From: Phenylobacterium glaciei
GTDB taxonomy: Bacteria; Pseudomonadota; Alphaproteobacteria; Caulobacterales; Caulobacteraceae
Length of the DNA: 64,000 nucleotides
Assembly: GCF_016772415.1 (NCBI RefSeq)
Contig: NZ_JAGSGD010000001.1
Coordinates: forward strand, 744,001-808,000
Direction: 5' to 3'
Under the pieces are notes generated by a model. The model did not search any database, was not told the origin of the DNA, and saw nothing but the letters and a program-made list of their open reading frames with translations. This document shows positions 43,531-53,100 of this stretch, piece by piece (the first letter of the stretch is position 1; each line of letters starts with the position of its first letter). The position numbers were made by a program, and so were the translations under genes.

Positions 43531-44433
43531 ATGCAGGTTCTGAGGACCCCGGACGAACGCTTCGCCGGCCTGGCCGACTGGCCCTTCGCGCCGCACTACG
43601 CGCAGATCAGGGACGCCGACGGGACCGACCTGTGCCTGGCCTATGTCGACGAAGGTCCGCGCGACGGGGCCGTGGTGCTGCTGATGCACGGCGAGCCCTC
43701 CTGGTCCTATCTGTACCGCAGGATCATCGCGATCCTGGCCGCCAAGGGGCATCGGGTGATCGCGCCCGACCTGATCGGGTTCGGGCGGTCGGACAAGCCG
43801 ACCTTGCGCACTGACTACACCTATGGCCGCCACGTGGACTGGATGAGCCAGTGGTTCACGCAGATGAACCTGAGCGACGTCACGCTCTTCTGCCAGGACT
43901 GGGGCGGACTGATCGGCCTGCGTCTGGTGGCGGCCTTCCCCGAGCGGTTCGCCGGCCTGGTGATCGCCAATACCGGCCTGCCGACGGGAACGGGTCTGAC
44001 CGAGGGCTTCAAGGCCTGGCTGGAGTTCAGCCAGTCGATCCCGGAAATGCCGATCGGCATGATCGTCAACATGGGGACCGGCCGCGAGCTGACCCTGGCC
44101 GAGATCGCCGCCTATGACGCGCCCTTCCCGGACGAGACCTACAAGGAGGGCGCCCGCCAGTTCCCAACCCTGGTGCCGGTGACCCCCGAGCATGGCCAGG
44201 TGACGGAGAATAAGGCCGCCTGGGAGGTGCTGGAGCGGTTCGACCGTCCGGTGGTCACCGCCTTCAGCGACGGCGACGCCGTCAGCCGAGGCGGCGACGC
44301 CGTCTTCCAGACCCGCATCCCCGGCGCCAAGGGCCAGCCCCACATCACCACCAAGGGCGGCCATTTCCTGCAGGAGGATTGCCCCGACGAGATCGCGGCG
44401 ATCCTCGACACCATGATCAAGACTCGGAGCTGA
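43531..44433 (+). CDS. Haloalkane dehalogenase-like enzyme 1 (HLD-I type)
   Basis: A 300-aa alpha/beta hydrolase starting at [11 protein letters not shown] after AAAGGA. It follows DhlA-like enzymes along its length: [11 protein letters not shown] (Glu55), [13 protein letters not shown], and the nucleophile Asp123 with the halide-binding Trp next to it in CQDWGG. The acid is in FSDGDAVS and the catalytic His in GGHFLQED. These enzymes swap a halogen for a hydroxyl through an Asp ester. The substrate range is unknown. DUF1330 follows after 3 bp, and a shared dyad controls the divergent MBL operon. Confidence 0.85.
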   Translation: MQVLRTPDERFAGLADWPFAPHYAQIRDADGTDLCLAYVDEGPRDGAVVLLMHGEPSWSYLYRRIIAILAAKGHRVIAPDLIGFGRSDKPTLRTDYTYGRHVDWMSQWFTQMNLSDVTLFCQDWGGLIGLRLVAAFPERFAGLVIANTGLPTGTGLTEGFKAWLEFSQSIPEMPIGMIVNMGTGRELTLAEIAAYDAPFPDETYKEGARQFPTLVPVTPEHGQVTENKAAWEVLERFDRPVVTAFSDGDAVSRGGDAVFQTRIPGAKGQPHITTKGGHFLQEDCPDEIAAILDTMIKTRS

Positions 44434-44436
44434 ACC

Positions 44437-44847
44437 ATGAAGGTCGAGAACGCTGTCCTGCCGCCGATGGCCCAGGCGATGGAATTCTTCGGGGCGCCCG
44501 AGGACGGGCCCTTCGTCATGGTCAACCTGCTGAAGTTCAAGCCGAAGGCCGAGTACGCCGACGGCAGCGACGCCCACCTCACCGGCCGCGAGGCCTATGC
44601 CCGCTACGGCCAGGAAGTCGCCAAGCTGGTGCAGGAGCTTGGGGGAAAGGTCCGCTATAGCGGTGAGGTCACCGGCCTGATGATCGGTGAGGTCGAGGAC
44701 CTGTGGGACATGGTGGCCCTGGCCGAATACCCGTCCTTGGCCGCCTTCCGTGAAATGGCCATGTCGCCGGCCATGCACGCCATTGAGCATCACCGCGTCG
44801 CGGGCCTGGCCGGCCAGCTCAACATCAAGACCAAGCCGGCGGGATAG
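44437..44847 (+). CDS. DUF1330 / dimeric alpha-beta barrel protein
   Basis: A 136-aa protein with the DUF1330 pattern: FVMVNLLKFKPKAEY followed by a variable loop, GREAYARYGQEVAKLVQELGGKVRYSGEV, and a closing LAEYPSLAAFREMAMSPAMHAIEHHRVAGLAGQ. The fold is a ferredoxin-like dimer used by small enzymes and binding proteins. Start is 3 bp after the dehalogenase stop, so it is cotranscribed and perhaps acts on the same compound. No catalytic residues are known for the family. Confidence 0.85.
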   Translation: MKVENAVLPPMAQAMEFFGAPEDGPFVMVNLLKFKPKAEYADGSDAHLTGREAYARYGQEVAKLVQELGGKVRYSGEVTGLMIGEVEDLWDMVALAEYPSLAAFREMAMSPAMHAIEHHRVAGLAGQLNIKTKPAG

Positions 44848-44928
44848 GGGCGTTTTTGCACGCTCTCGCGCCGTATCGATCGCTGCCCGGGCTAGGCCGG
44901 TCGCCGGGCGCCTCGCCGTTGTGGCAAA

Positions 44929-45363
44929 CTAGGCTCTGCGGGAACGCAGGGCCAGAATCAGGAACACCAGGGCCAGGGCCACAAACACTGGGCTGCCATA
45001 GTGGGCTGGAGGGTGGTGGCCGCTGGCCGGCGGCGACAGCACCCAGCCGTGCAGGCTCATCAGGCCGCGCTCAACGATCACCAAGGCCAGGAACAGCGCC
45101 GTGAGGGTCTGATAGCGCAAGGCCACCACCAGCAGTCCCATTCCCAGCGCCAGCTGGGTCGCGCCCTCCCATCGGAACAGACCGATCACCATGTCGCGCC
45201 GGTCACCCATATCCAGGCCCCCGATCACACCGGCTCCGCCGTCGGGGAGAAAGCTGTGGATCAGGCCGGGGACCAGGGTCAGAACCGCTGATAGTCCCAG
45301 GAACCAGACCGAACTCCGAGCCCCGAGGTACTGAGAATTGGTCGAGGGCGGAAAGAAGCTCAT
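44929..45363 (-). CDS. Small membrane protein, unknown
   Basis: A 144-aa protein with about four hydrophobic helices: residues 18-38 (VWFLGLSAVLTLVPGLIHSFL), 68-85, 88-106 and 122-140 (FVALALVFLILALRSRR). I do not recognise a named family; the layout recalls DoxX/DUF4149-like small integral proteins. Its ATG overlaps the stop of dehalogenase-like enzyme 2 by 3 bases, so it is the third gene of the sulfatase operon. Confidence 0.7.
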   Translation of the reverse strand: MSFFPPSTNSQYLGARSSVWFLGLSAVLTLVPGLIHSFLPDGGAGVIGGLDMGDRRDMVIGLFRWEGATQLALGMGLLVVALRYQTLTALFLALVIVERGLMSLHGWVLSPPASGHHPPAHYGSPVFVALALVFLILALRSRRA

Positions 45364-46367
45364 TGCTTGGCCTTCATCTGTTCAAGCACGATCTCGGCGA
45401 TGGCCTCGCCGTGCGTGTCTTGGAGAAAGTGACCGGCGTCGGGCAGCAGGTGGAAGCTGGCCTGGCTGTAGTTGGCCGCCCAGGCCCGGCCCCAGTCCTC
45501 GGTAAACACCGCGTCGTTGCCCCCCCAGATGAAATGGATCGGCTTTGGCCAGTCCAGCAGGGCGTCGAACCAGCGCGCCTGGGCCTCGGCGGCCCCGCCC
45601 TCCGGGTTGTCGAAGGGCAGGCTGAGGGGAAACCGCCGCGGACCGGCATGGCCAGCACGATCAAGGCCGACAAAGGGCGCATCGTAGCCGCGACGGATGG
45701 CCTCCTGTTCCGCCGTCAGGGTGGGATAGGTCCCCGTGGCGATGATGCCAAACAGGTCGGCCGGCTTCATGTGGCCAAGCGGAAGCATCATGAACCAGCC
45801 CAGGGACAGCTTCTCCGGGACGTTGATCCCGAACAGGCCGTCGGTCTGCCATTGGGCGTTCCACTGTCTCAGGGCGTCGGTGTAGGCGTAGGCAGGGTGG
45901 TGCAGCCAGGTGTTCATCACCACGAGCCGAGAGAACCTCTCCGGCTGTTCGGCGGCCTGGGCCAGGCCGATAGGGCCGCCCCAGTCCTGGCAGAACAGGG
46001 TGACCTCCCTCAGGTCCAGGGTCTCGATCAGCAACCGGTGGGCCGCCACGTGCCGGGCGATGGAGTACCAGCGGTCGTCGGTCACCTTGTCAGAGCGGCC
46101 GAAACCGATGTGATCGGCCGCCACGCAGCGCCATCCCGCGGCGACCAACCGATGGATGATCTTCCGGTTCAGGTAGCTCCACGTCGGCATGCCGTGCATG
46201 AGCAGGGCGACCGGCCCGTCGCGGGGGCCCTCGTCTACATAGGCCAAACGCAACCCCTCGAAGAGGATGTGGCGGGGCGCGAAGGGGTAGTCGGCTAGAC
46301 CCTGGAAGCTCGCTTCGGGCGACCGCAGGAAGGGGACGCCCTCGCCGGTGGTGAGGACCTGGAGCAT
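45360..46367 (-). CDS. Haloalkane dehalogenase-like enzyme 2
   Basis: A 335-aa relative of the enzyme at 43531. It keeps the nucleophile Asp128 and neighbouring Trp in CQDWGG, the acid in WGGNDAVFTED and the His in DAGHFLQD. At the oxyanion segment it has HGMPTWSYL, with Met60 where enzyme 1 and DhlA have Glu, so substrate choice or activity may differ. The start is 4 bp after the sulfatase stop and the stop overlaps the membrane-protein gene (ATGA), giving a tight three-gene operon. The presence of two divergent dehalogenases suggests different steps of one route or different halides. Confidence 0.8.
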   Translation of the reverse strand: MLQVLTTGEGVPFLRSPEASFQGLADYPFAPRHILFEGLRLAYVDEGPRDGPVALLMHGMPTWSYLNRKIIHRLVAAGWRCVAADHIGFGRSDKVTDDRWYSIARHVAAHRLLIETLDLREVTLFCQDWGGPIGLAQAAEQPERFSRLVVMNTWLHHPAYAYTDALRQWNAQWQTDGLFGINVPEKLSLGWFMMLPLGHMKPADLFGIIATGTYPTLTAEQEAIRRGYDAPFVGLDRAGHAGPRRFPLSLPFDNPEGGAAEAQARWFDALLDWPKPIHFIWGGNDAVFTEDWGRAWAANYSQASFHLLPDAGHFLQDTHGEAIAEIVLEQMKAKQ

Positions 46368-46371
46368 GGGC

Positions 46372-48051
46372 CTAGTTGTCCCACAGGATGTATTCCTCGC
46401 CCGCCTTCTGCGGCCGGCCGCTCGGGTGGTCGATGAACACCGGACCCTGGAGCAGGGAGGGCCACATGGGCGCCTTCGTCTGGGCGTCCTGCGCCTTGAT
46501 CATCGCCTTCAGGGCCGCCACCTTGTCGGGCTTGGCCTTGGACAGGTCGTGCTGCTCGGTGGGGTCGGCGGCCAGGTCGTAGAGCCAGACCTTGTCGCGG
46601 GCGCCGTTGACCTGCAGCTTCCAGGCGCCATCCAGCACGGTCTCGTACTGGCCCGAGCGCCAGAACAGGGTCTGGTGCGGTCGGCCCGTGGCCTTGCCCT
46701 GTACGTAGGGAACCAGGTCAACGCCGTCGATCACCCGGTCCATGGGAACCGCAGCTCCAGCCGCCCCGGCGGCGGTGGCGAAGATGTCGATGTGGCTGAC
46801 CGGAGCGGCGTAGCGCGATCCCGGCTGGATCTTGCCGGGCCAGCGCATGAAGAACGGCGCGTGGATGCCGCCCTCGAAGAAGGTGGACTTGAAGCCGCGA
46901 TAGGGCCGGTTGACCTCGGGCAGGCCGATATAGCCCGCGCCGCCGTTGTCGCTGGTGAAGATCACCAGGGTGTTGTCGGCCAGGCCCTCATCCTTCAGCG
47001 TCTGCAGCACGCGCCCGACATTGCGATCGAGGTTGCGCACCATGGCGCCATAGACCCGCAGGCGGTGATCCTTGATCTGAGGCAGGGCGTCGTAGTCGGC
47101 CTTGGTGGCCTGCAACGGCGTGTGGATCGCATTGGGTGCGTAGTACATGAAGAACGGTCGGTTCTTGTTGGCCTTGATCGACGCCACCGCCTCGTCGGTC
47201 AGGTAGTCGGTCATGTAGCCCTTCGGCGCGAACATCGCCGAGCCGTTGTACTGCACCTGGTAGGGAAGGTTCGGCCACAGGAAGCGGTCGATGGGGTCCC
47301 AGGGCTGCTTGGAGTTGACGACGTCGGGCGCTTTTTCCGGCAGGTACATCGAGCCGCCGGCGATGAAGCCCAGGCTCTCGTCAAAGCCCTGCGCCTCGGG
47401 ACGCGATCCCTCCGCGCCGCCCAGGTGCCACTTGCCCAGATGGATGGTGTGATAGCCGCGGGCCTTCAGCACCTCGGCGATGGTGAGCTCGCTAGCCGGA
47501 ACACTGAGGGTGTTGACCGCGGTGGGCGAGGGGGCTGTGCTGCCGGCGGGCATGTCCTTGACCCGGTCGTGGAAGAACTTCGGCGCGACGATGGCGCCCG
47601 GCTCGGCCGCGGTGCCCACCATCTTCTCGAAGGCGACGGGGGCGGGGGTGAATTCGAAGCCGAAGCGGGTGGGGTAGCGGCCGGTCATGATGGCGGCCCG
47701 CGAAGGCGCGCAGGTGGCGTTGCCGGCATAGCCATTGGTGAAGTCGACCCCGTCATGGCCGATGGAATCGATGTTGGGGGTCGGGACCACCCCGCCGGCC
47801 ACGCCGCCGCCGTTGAAGGTGATGTCGTTGAAGCCCATGTCGTCGGCCAGGATGAAGACGACGTTCGGGGGGCGCTCGCCAGGCGCCGGGACGGCGGGGC
47901 CCTGGGCCCAGGTCACCGGATGGTTGGGCTCGATATGGGGCAGGCGAGCGTGGGCGATCATGCCCAGGATGGCCGGCTTGTTCATCGCCGCCACGCCGAC
48001 GCCAGCCGCGATGACCAGGGCTGTGGCGCCAAGCCAGATGCGCTTCTTCAT
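46372..48051 (-). CDS. Sulfatase (Cys-type arylsulfatase family), exported or anchored
   Basis: A 559-aa enzyme with an N-terminal membrane/signal segment (KKRIWLGATALVIAAGVGVAAM). The formylglycine motif is CAPSRAAIMTGRYP with Cys114, the residue oxidised by a formylglycine-generating enzyme. Calcium ligands are Asp70-Asp71 (ILADDMG) and the SDNGG segment. HLGKWHLGG and the C-terminal WKLQVNG also fit arylsulfatases. It should hydrolyse sulfate esters outside the cytoplasm. It leads the operon with dehalogenase 2 and the small membrane protein, and a shared 23-bp dyad is 25 bp upstream of its ATG. Confidence 0.9.
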   Translation of the reverse strand: MKKRIWLGATALVIAAGVGVAAMNKPAILGMIAHARLPHIEPNHPVTWAQGPAVPAPGERPPNVVFILADDMGFNDITFNGGGVAGGVVPTPNIDSIGHDGVDFTNGYAGNATCAPSRAAIMTGRYPTRFGFEFTPAPVAFEKMVGTAAEPGAIVAPKFFHDRVKDMPAGSTAPSPTAVNTLSVPASELTIAEVLKARGYHTIHLGKWHLGGAEGSRPEAQGFDESLGFIAGGSMYLPEKAPDVVNSKQPWDPIDRFLWPNLPYQVQYNGSAMFAPKGYMTDYLTDEAVASIKANKNRPFFMYYAPNAIHTPLQATKADYDALPQIKDHRLRVYGAMVRNLDRNVGRVLQTLKDEGLADNTLVIFTSDNGGAGYIGLPEVNRPYRGFKSTFFEGGIHAPFFMRWPGKIQPGSRYAAPVSHIDIFATAAGAAGAAVPMDRVIDGVDLVPYVQGKATGRPHQTLFWRSGQYETVLDGAWKLQVNGARDKVWLYDLAADPTEQHDLSKAKPDKVAALKAMIKAQDAQTKAPMWPSLLQGPVFIDHPSGRPQKAGEEYILWDN

Positions 48052-48075
48052 GGTGTTTCCCCGCCTGCGCGTATC

Positions 48076-48098
48076 TATTGGCATCAAACGTGTCACTA
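48076..48098. promoter_or_regulatory. 23-bp dyad TATTGGCAT-N6-TGTCACTA, copy 2
   Basis: This copy is identical to the one at 43467-43489 in all 17 outer bases and differs only in the 6-bp centre (CAAACG against TCATAT). It lies 25 bp before the sulfatase start. Two matching sites 4.6 kb apart, in front of operons that encode related enzymes, make a common regulator likely. Confidence 0.7.
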
Positions 48099-48198
48099 TA
48101 TCGATTGGACGGCAAGCGTTCCGTCGCCGCAGCCTTAGGCGCCCGGAGCGGACGCTGCCTAAGACAAGGGCGCCCGCACCTTCGTCGCCGCCGCTCCC

Positions 48199-48226
48199 GT
48201 ATTACGATTTGATTGGATCGTAATAC
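48199..48226. promoter_or_regulatory. 28-bp NikR-geometry operator, best copy
   Basis: GTATTACGAT (48199-48208) and ATCGTAATAC (48217-48226) are perfect 10-bp complements with an 8-bp spacer. Total length and outer half-site spacing equal the E. coli NikR operator (GTATGA-N16-TCATAC), with the half-site changed to GTATTA. It ends 17 bp before the start of the first NikR-like gene, so autoregulation and control of the whole guanidine operon are expected. Confidence 0.8.
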
Positions 48227-48243
48227 CGAACACACATCGGCTC

Positions 48244-48705
48244 ATGAACGTCGAAAGCCTTCCCCTGGCGCGTTTGAGTCTGAGCATGCCCGCCGAACTG
48301 GTGGCCCAGCTCGACGCCATGGTCACCGAGCGCGGCCTGCCCAGCCGTTCGCAGATGATCGCCGAACTGATCCGCCACGAACTGGCCGAGCATGGCGAGG
48401 AGCGGGCCGGCGTGGTGCTGGCCGGCACCATCACGCTCATCTACCGCACCGAAAGCGGCCGGGTCCGTCAGGCCCTGGCCCAGGCCCAGCAGGCCTATCT
48501 GGAGGAGGTGATCTCCTCGCAGCACGTCTTCCTGGAGGACGACCAGTCCCTGGAGGTGCTGCTGGTCCAGGGGCCGTCAGAGCACCTGCGCGACCTCTGT
48601 GACGAGCTGCGCAAGATCCGCGGCGTGCAGCAGATCAAGCTGGTGACCACCACCGCCCTGCTGCCGCCCCTGCATGCCCTGTTCGATCCCGAGGACGCGT
48701 CATGA
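48244..48705 (+). CDS. NikR-like ribbon-helix-helix regulator 1, nickel ligands lost
   Basis: A 153-aa protein with an N-terminal RHH domain (ARLSLSMPAELVAQLDAMVTERGLPSRSQMIAELIRHELAE) and a C-terminal ACT-like NikR domain (GTITLIYRTESGRV ... ISSQHVFLEDDQSLEVLLVQG ... GVQQIKLVTTTALLP). Aligned with E. coli NikR by eye, the nickel ligands His76, His87, His89, Cys95 become Gln83, His94, Phe96, Ser102, so a square-planar nickel site cannot form. The fold and the 28-bp operator just upstream are NikR-like. Another effector, perhaps a guanidino compound, is inferred. Its stop overlaps the first DUF1989 gene (ATGA), making it the first gene of the catabolic operon. Confidence 0.9.
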   Translation: MNVESLPLARLSLSMPAELVAQLDAMVTERGLPSRSQMIAELIRHELAEHGEERAGVVLAGTITLIYRTESGRVRQALAQAQQAYLEEVISSQHVFLEDDQSLEVLLVQGPSEHLRDLCDELRKIRGVQQIKLVTTTALLPPLHALFDPEDAS

Positions 48706-49526
48706 GCGACACAGCCAACCCCTATGCCGCCCAGGCCCATGCCCGGGCCATGGCCGGGACTCAGGTCGAGGCCATGCCGACCCTGCCCGCCAGCGCGGCG
48801 AGCGACCTGCCGGCCGGTGTGTCTTCCGCCGACATGGTCTGGGCCGAGACGATCGCGCCCGGCGGCTACGGCGCCAAGCGGCTGGACCGCGGCGCACGGC
48901 TGCAGCTCACCGACGTCGCCGGTGACGCCTGCGCCTCGATGCTGATCTTCAATGCCGAGCGGCCCATCGAGCGGCTGAACGTGGCCGATACCCTGAAGGT
49001 CCAGTGGAACGCCTATCTGGGCGCTGGGAAACTCGTCCTGTCGGACATGGGCAAGGTCATGTTCAGCGTGCTGGAGGACGGGGCGGGAACCCACGACGCC
49101 TTCTGCGGGGCGTCGAACCTGGCCACCAACGCCGCGAAATACGGGACCGGCGACAACTGGGGCCCGCATCCCAATGCCCGCGACCGGTTCAGTCTGGGCG
49201 TCGCGAAGTTCGGCCTCGCCCGCCGCGACATCCACCCCTGCCTCAACTGGTTCAAGGGCGTGAAGGTTGAGGAAGACGGGTCGCTGACCCCGCAGCACGG
49301 CCCCTTCGTCCCTGGCCGCAGCCTGACCCTGCGGGCCGAGATGGACCTGATCGTGGTGCTGGCCAACTGCCCCCACGTGCTGGACTCGCGGCCCGACTAC
49401 AGCGTCACCCCGCTGCGGGTCGCCGCTTGGCGCGGTCCCGTCACCCTGCTCGAAGACCCGATCCGCAACGCCACCCCGGAGGGCCTGCGCGCCTTCCTGA
49501 ACGTCGAGGCCGAGTACAGCCGATGA
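48702..49526 (+). CDS. DUF1989 protein, probable carboxyguanidine deiminase subunit (urea carboxylase-associated)
   Basis: A 274-aa DUF1989 protein whose ATG overlaps the regulator stop. Characteristic segments are IAPGGYGAKRLDRGARLQLTDVAGDACASMLIFNA, the metal-binding HDAFCGAS region, and NWFKGVKVEEDGSLT ... LRAEMDLIVVLANCPHVLD. Proteins of this type beside 'urea carboxylases' were shown in other bacteria to form the two-subunit carboxyguanidine deiminase, which converts carboxyguanidine to allophanate and ammonia. I cannot say which of the two named subunits this is. It works together with the next gene, which it overlaps by 4 bases. Confidence 0.85.
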   Translation: MSDTANPYAAQAHARAMAGTQVEAMPTLPASAASDLPAGVSSADMVWAETIAPGGYGAKRLDRGARLQLTDVAGDACASMLIFNAERPIERLNVADTLKVQWNAYLGAGKLVLSDMGKVMFSVLEDGAGTHDAFCGASNLATNAAKYGTGDNWGPHPNARDRFSLGVAKFGLARRDIHPCLNWFKGVKVEEDGSLTPQHGPFVPGRSLTLRAEMDLIVVLANCPHVLDSRPDYSVTPLRVAAWRGPVTLLEDPIRNATPEGLRAFLNVEAEYSR

Positions 49527-50152
49527 GTGAACCTGTGAGCGGCCTGACCGGCGCAATTGTCCGCGACGATGTAGTCCCCGCCCGCGCGCCATGGGACGCG
49601 GTGGTGCGTAAGGGCCAGACCCTGCGCATCGTCGATCTGGAGGGCAACCAGGCCGTGGACTTCCTAATGTACGCGCTCGCCGACGACGCCGAGCGCTACT
49701 CGGCCCAGGACACCATGGCGGCCCAGGGCAACATCTTCCTGCGGACGGGGTCTGTGCTGCTCTCCAACGAGGGCCAGGCCATGGCCACAGTCACCGGCAC
49801 CTCGGTGGCCTATCACGACACCATCGGCGGCGCCTGTTCCTGCGAGAGCAACACCCTGCGCTACGGCCACCACACCAAGAGCCAGCACGCCTGCGTCGAG
49901 AACTTCCTGCAGGCCAACGCCAAGCACGGGCGGGGCAAGCGCGACATGGTCTCCAACATCAACTGGTTCATGAACGTGCCGGTGGAGGCCGACGGGGCGC
50001 TCGGCATCGTCGACGGCATCTCGGCGCCCGGCCTCTATGTGGACCTGAGGGCCGAGATGGACCTGGTGGCCATCGTGTCCAACTGTCCGCAGATCAACAA
50101 TCCCTGCAACGGCTTCAATCCGACGCCCGTGCGCATGATCATCGCGGGGTAG
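49523..50152 (+). CDS. DUF1989 protein, second probable carboxyguanidine deiminase subunit
   Basis: A 209-aa paralogue of the preceding protein, starting at the ATGA overlap (MSEPVSGLTG). It keeps VRKGQTLRIVDLEGNQAVDFLMY, the metal-site histidine and cysteines in YHDTIGGACSCESN and HHTKSQHACVENF, and INWFMNVPVEADG ... LRAEMDLVAIVSNCPQINNPCNGFNPTP. The richer set of Cys/His residues suggests that this subunit carries the zinc. Deiminase function is taken from the gene neighbourhood and from characterised homologues. It is followed by the carboxylase after 5 bp. Confidence 0.85.
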   Translation: MSEPVSGLTGAIVRDDVVPARAPWDAVVRKGQTLRIVDLEGNQAVDFLMYALADDAERYSAQDTMAAQGNIFLRTGSVLLSNEGQAMATVTGTSVAYHDTIGGACSCESNTLRYGHHTKSQHACVENFLQANAKHGRGKRDMVSNINWFMNVPVEADGALGIVDGISAPGLYVDLRAEMDLVAIVSNCPQINNPCNGFNPTPVRMIIAG

Positions 50153-50157
50153 GACCA

Positions 50158-53100
50158 GTGTTCACCAAGGTCCTGATCGCCAACCGGGGCGCCATCGCCT
50201 GCCGGATCATCCGCACCCTGAAGGACATGGGCGTGGGCTCGGTCGCGGTGTTCTCCGATGCCGACGCCGGGTCCTTGCACGTCTCCCAGGCCGACGAGGC
50301 GGTGCGCATCGGCCCCGCGCCGGCCGCCCAGTCCTATCTCGACATCGACGCCATCCTGGCCGCCGCCAAGGCCACGGGCGCCCAGGCCATCCATCCGGGC
50401 TATGGCTTCCTCAGCGAGAACACGATCTTCGCCGAGCGCTGCGAAGCCGCAGGGATCGCCTTCATCGGCCCGACGCCCGCCAACATCCTGGCCTTTGGCC
50501 TGAAGCACACCGCCCGCGACCTGGCCCACGCCCAGGGCGTGCCTCTGGCCCCCGGCACCGACCTGCTGACCGACGCGGAAGCCGCGCGGAGCGCCGCCGA
50601 ACGCATCGGCTTCCCGGTGATCCTGAAGGCCACCGCCGGGGGCGGCGGCATCGGCATGCGGGTCTGCGAGACTCCCGAGGCGGTGGCCGAGGCCTTCGCC
50701 GCCGTGGTGCGGCTGGCGGGCTCCAACTTCTCCGACGCGGGCGTCTTCCTGGAGCGCTATGTCCGCCAGGCCCGCCACATCGAGGTCCAGGTGTTCGGAG
50801 ACGGCGCGGGCAAGGTCGTGGCGCTCGGCGAACGCGACTGCTCCCTGCAGCGCCGCAATCAGAAGGTCATCGAGGAGACCCCGGCCCCGCACCTGCCGGC
50901 CGCCACCCGCGCCGCCCTGATGGCCGCCGCCGTGCGCCTATGCGAGGCCGCCGACTACCGCTCGGCCGGCACGGTGGAATTCCTCTACGACGCCGAGCGC
51001 GACGACTTTTTCTTCCTGGAGGTGAACACCCGTCTTCAGGTGGAGCACGGGGTCACCGAGCAGGTCACCGGCGTCGACCTTGTCGAATGGATGATCCGCG
51101 GCGCGGCCGGCGACTACGGCTTCCTCGAAACCTTCGACGGTAAGGCGAAGGGCGCCTCGATCCAGGCCCGCCTCTATGCCGAGGATCCGGGCCAGGACTA
51201 TCGCCCCTCGTCGGGCGTGCTCACCAAGGCGAGCTTCCCGCAGGGCGTGCGGGTGGACACCTGGATCACCGACGGTTCGGAGGTCAGCGCCCACTACGAC
51301 CCGCTGCTGGCCAAGCTGATCGTCACCGCCGCCGACCGGCCCGCCGCCGTCCGAGCGTTGCAGCAGGCGCTCGACCGCACCGCCCTCTACGGCCTGGAGA
51401 CCAACCTCGAATGGCTGCGCCAGGTGGCGCGCAGCGAGGCCTTCGTCAGCGGCCAGGTCTCGACCCGGGCCCTGGCCGACATCGTGTTCAAACCCCGCAC
51501 CATCCGTGTGCTGAGCGGCGGGCCGGCCACCACGGTGCAGGACTATCCCGGCCGCCTCGGCTACTGGGACGTGGGCGTGCCGCCGTCGGGGCCGATGGAT
51601 GCGCTGGCCTTCCGGCTGGGCAACAAGCTTCTGGGCAATCCCGAGGGCGCGGCGGGGCTGGAGATCACCGCCCTTGGTCCCACCCTGATCTTCAACCACG
51701 AGGCCGTGGTCTGTCTCACCGGCGCCGAGCTGGAAGCCAGCCTCGACGGCGCGCCGGTGGCCACCTACGCCCCGATCGCCATCGCCGCGGGTCAGACCCT
51801 GAAGATCGCCCGGGTGAAGGGCGCGGGCCTGCGGGCCTATCTGCTGGTGCGCGGCGGGCTGGACATCCCGGCCTATCTGGGCAGCTGCTCCAGCTTCACC
51901 CTGGGCGGCTTCGGCGGCCATGCGGGACGCACCCTCGCAGCCGGCGACGTGCTGCACCTGGGCGACGCGCAGGTCGAGGATGTGGCCCAGCCCCTGGCGC
52001 CCGCGGCGCGGCCCAGCCTGGGCAAGACCTGGGCGATCCGCGTCCTGGCCGGTCCCCACGGCGCGCCGGACTTTTTCACCCCCGGCGACATCGCCATGGT
52101 CCGCTCCGCCGAGTGGAAGGTGCACTACAATTCCAACCGCACCGGCGTGCGGCTGATCGGGCCCAAGCCCCACTGGGCGCGGCGCGACGGCGGCGAGGCG
52201 GGGCTGCACCCCTCCAACATCCACGACAACGCCTACGCCATCGGGGCGGTCGACTTCACCGGCGACATGCCGATCATCCTGGGGCCGGACGGTCCGTCCC
52301 TCGGAGGCTTTGTCTGTCCCTTCGTGGTGATCCAGGCCGATCTCTGGAAGGTGGGCCAGCTCGCGCCCGGCGACACCGTCACCTTCGACCTGGTGGACGA
52401 CACCGCCGCCACCCTGGCCGAGACTGAGCAGGACCGGCTGGTGGCCAGCCTCGAGCCAGGCTTGCCGCCGGCCAAGACGCCGCACCGTGACCTGTTCGAC
52501 GACGGGATCACCAATCCGATCCTGGCGACCATCGAGGCCGTCGGTCACCGGCCCGGGGTGGTCTACCGCCGCCAGGGCGATCGCCACCTCCTGGTGGAAT
52601 ACGGCCCCATCGTGCTGGACCTGGAACTTCGCCTGCGCATCCACGCCCTGATGCTGGAACTGCGAGACCAGGCCCTGCCCGGCGTCATCGACATCACACC
52701 GGGCATCCGCTCGCTGCAGGTCCACTATGACAGCCGCGTCCTGCCCCAGGTCCGCCTGCTGCAGGCCCTGGCCGACATGGAGGAGCGCCTGGGCGGCCTC
52801 GACGACTTCGAGATCCCCAGCCGGGTGATCCACCTGCCGCTGTCCTGGAAAGACCCGGCGATCTACGAGACCATCGAAAAGTACATGGCCTCGGTGCGCG
52901 ACGACGCCCCCTGGTGCCCTGACAACATCGAGTTCATCCGGCGCATCAACGGGCTCGCGAGCGAGGACGACGTCCACCGCATCGTCTTCGACGCCCGCTA
53001 CCTGGTGATGGGCCTTGGCGACGTCTATCTGGGCGCGCCGGTGGCCACACCGGTCGATCCGCGCCACCGCCTGGTGACCACAAAGTACAACCCCGCCCGC

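Noticed and set aside
48244..48705. Annotation as nickel-responsive regulator NikR
   Set aside because: The fold is right but the metal ligands are not: only one of four is kept, and no nickel-related gene is nearby.
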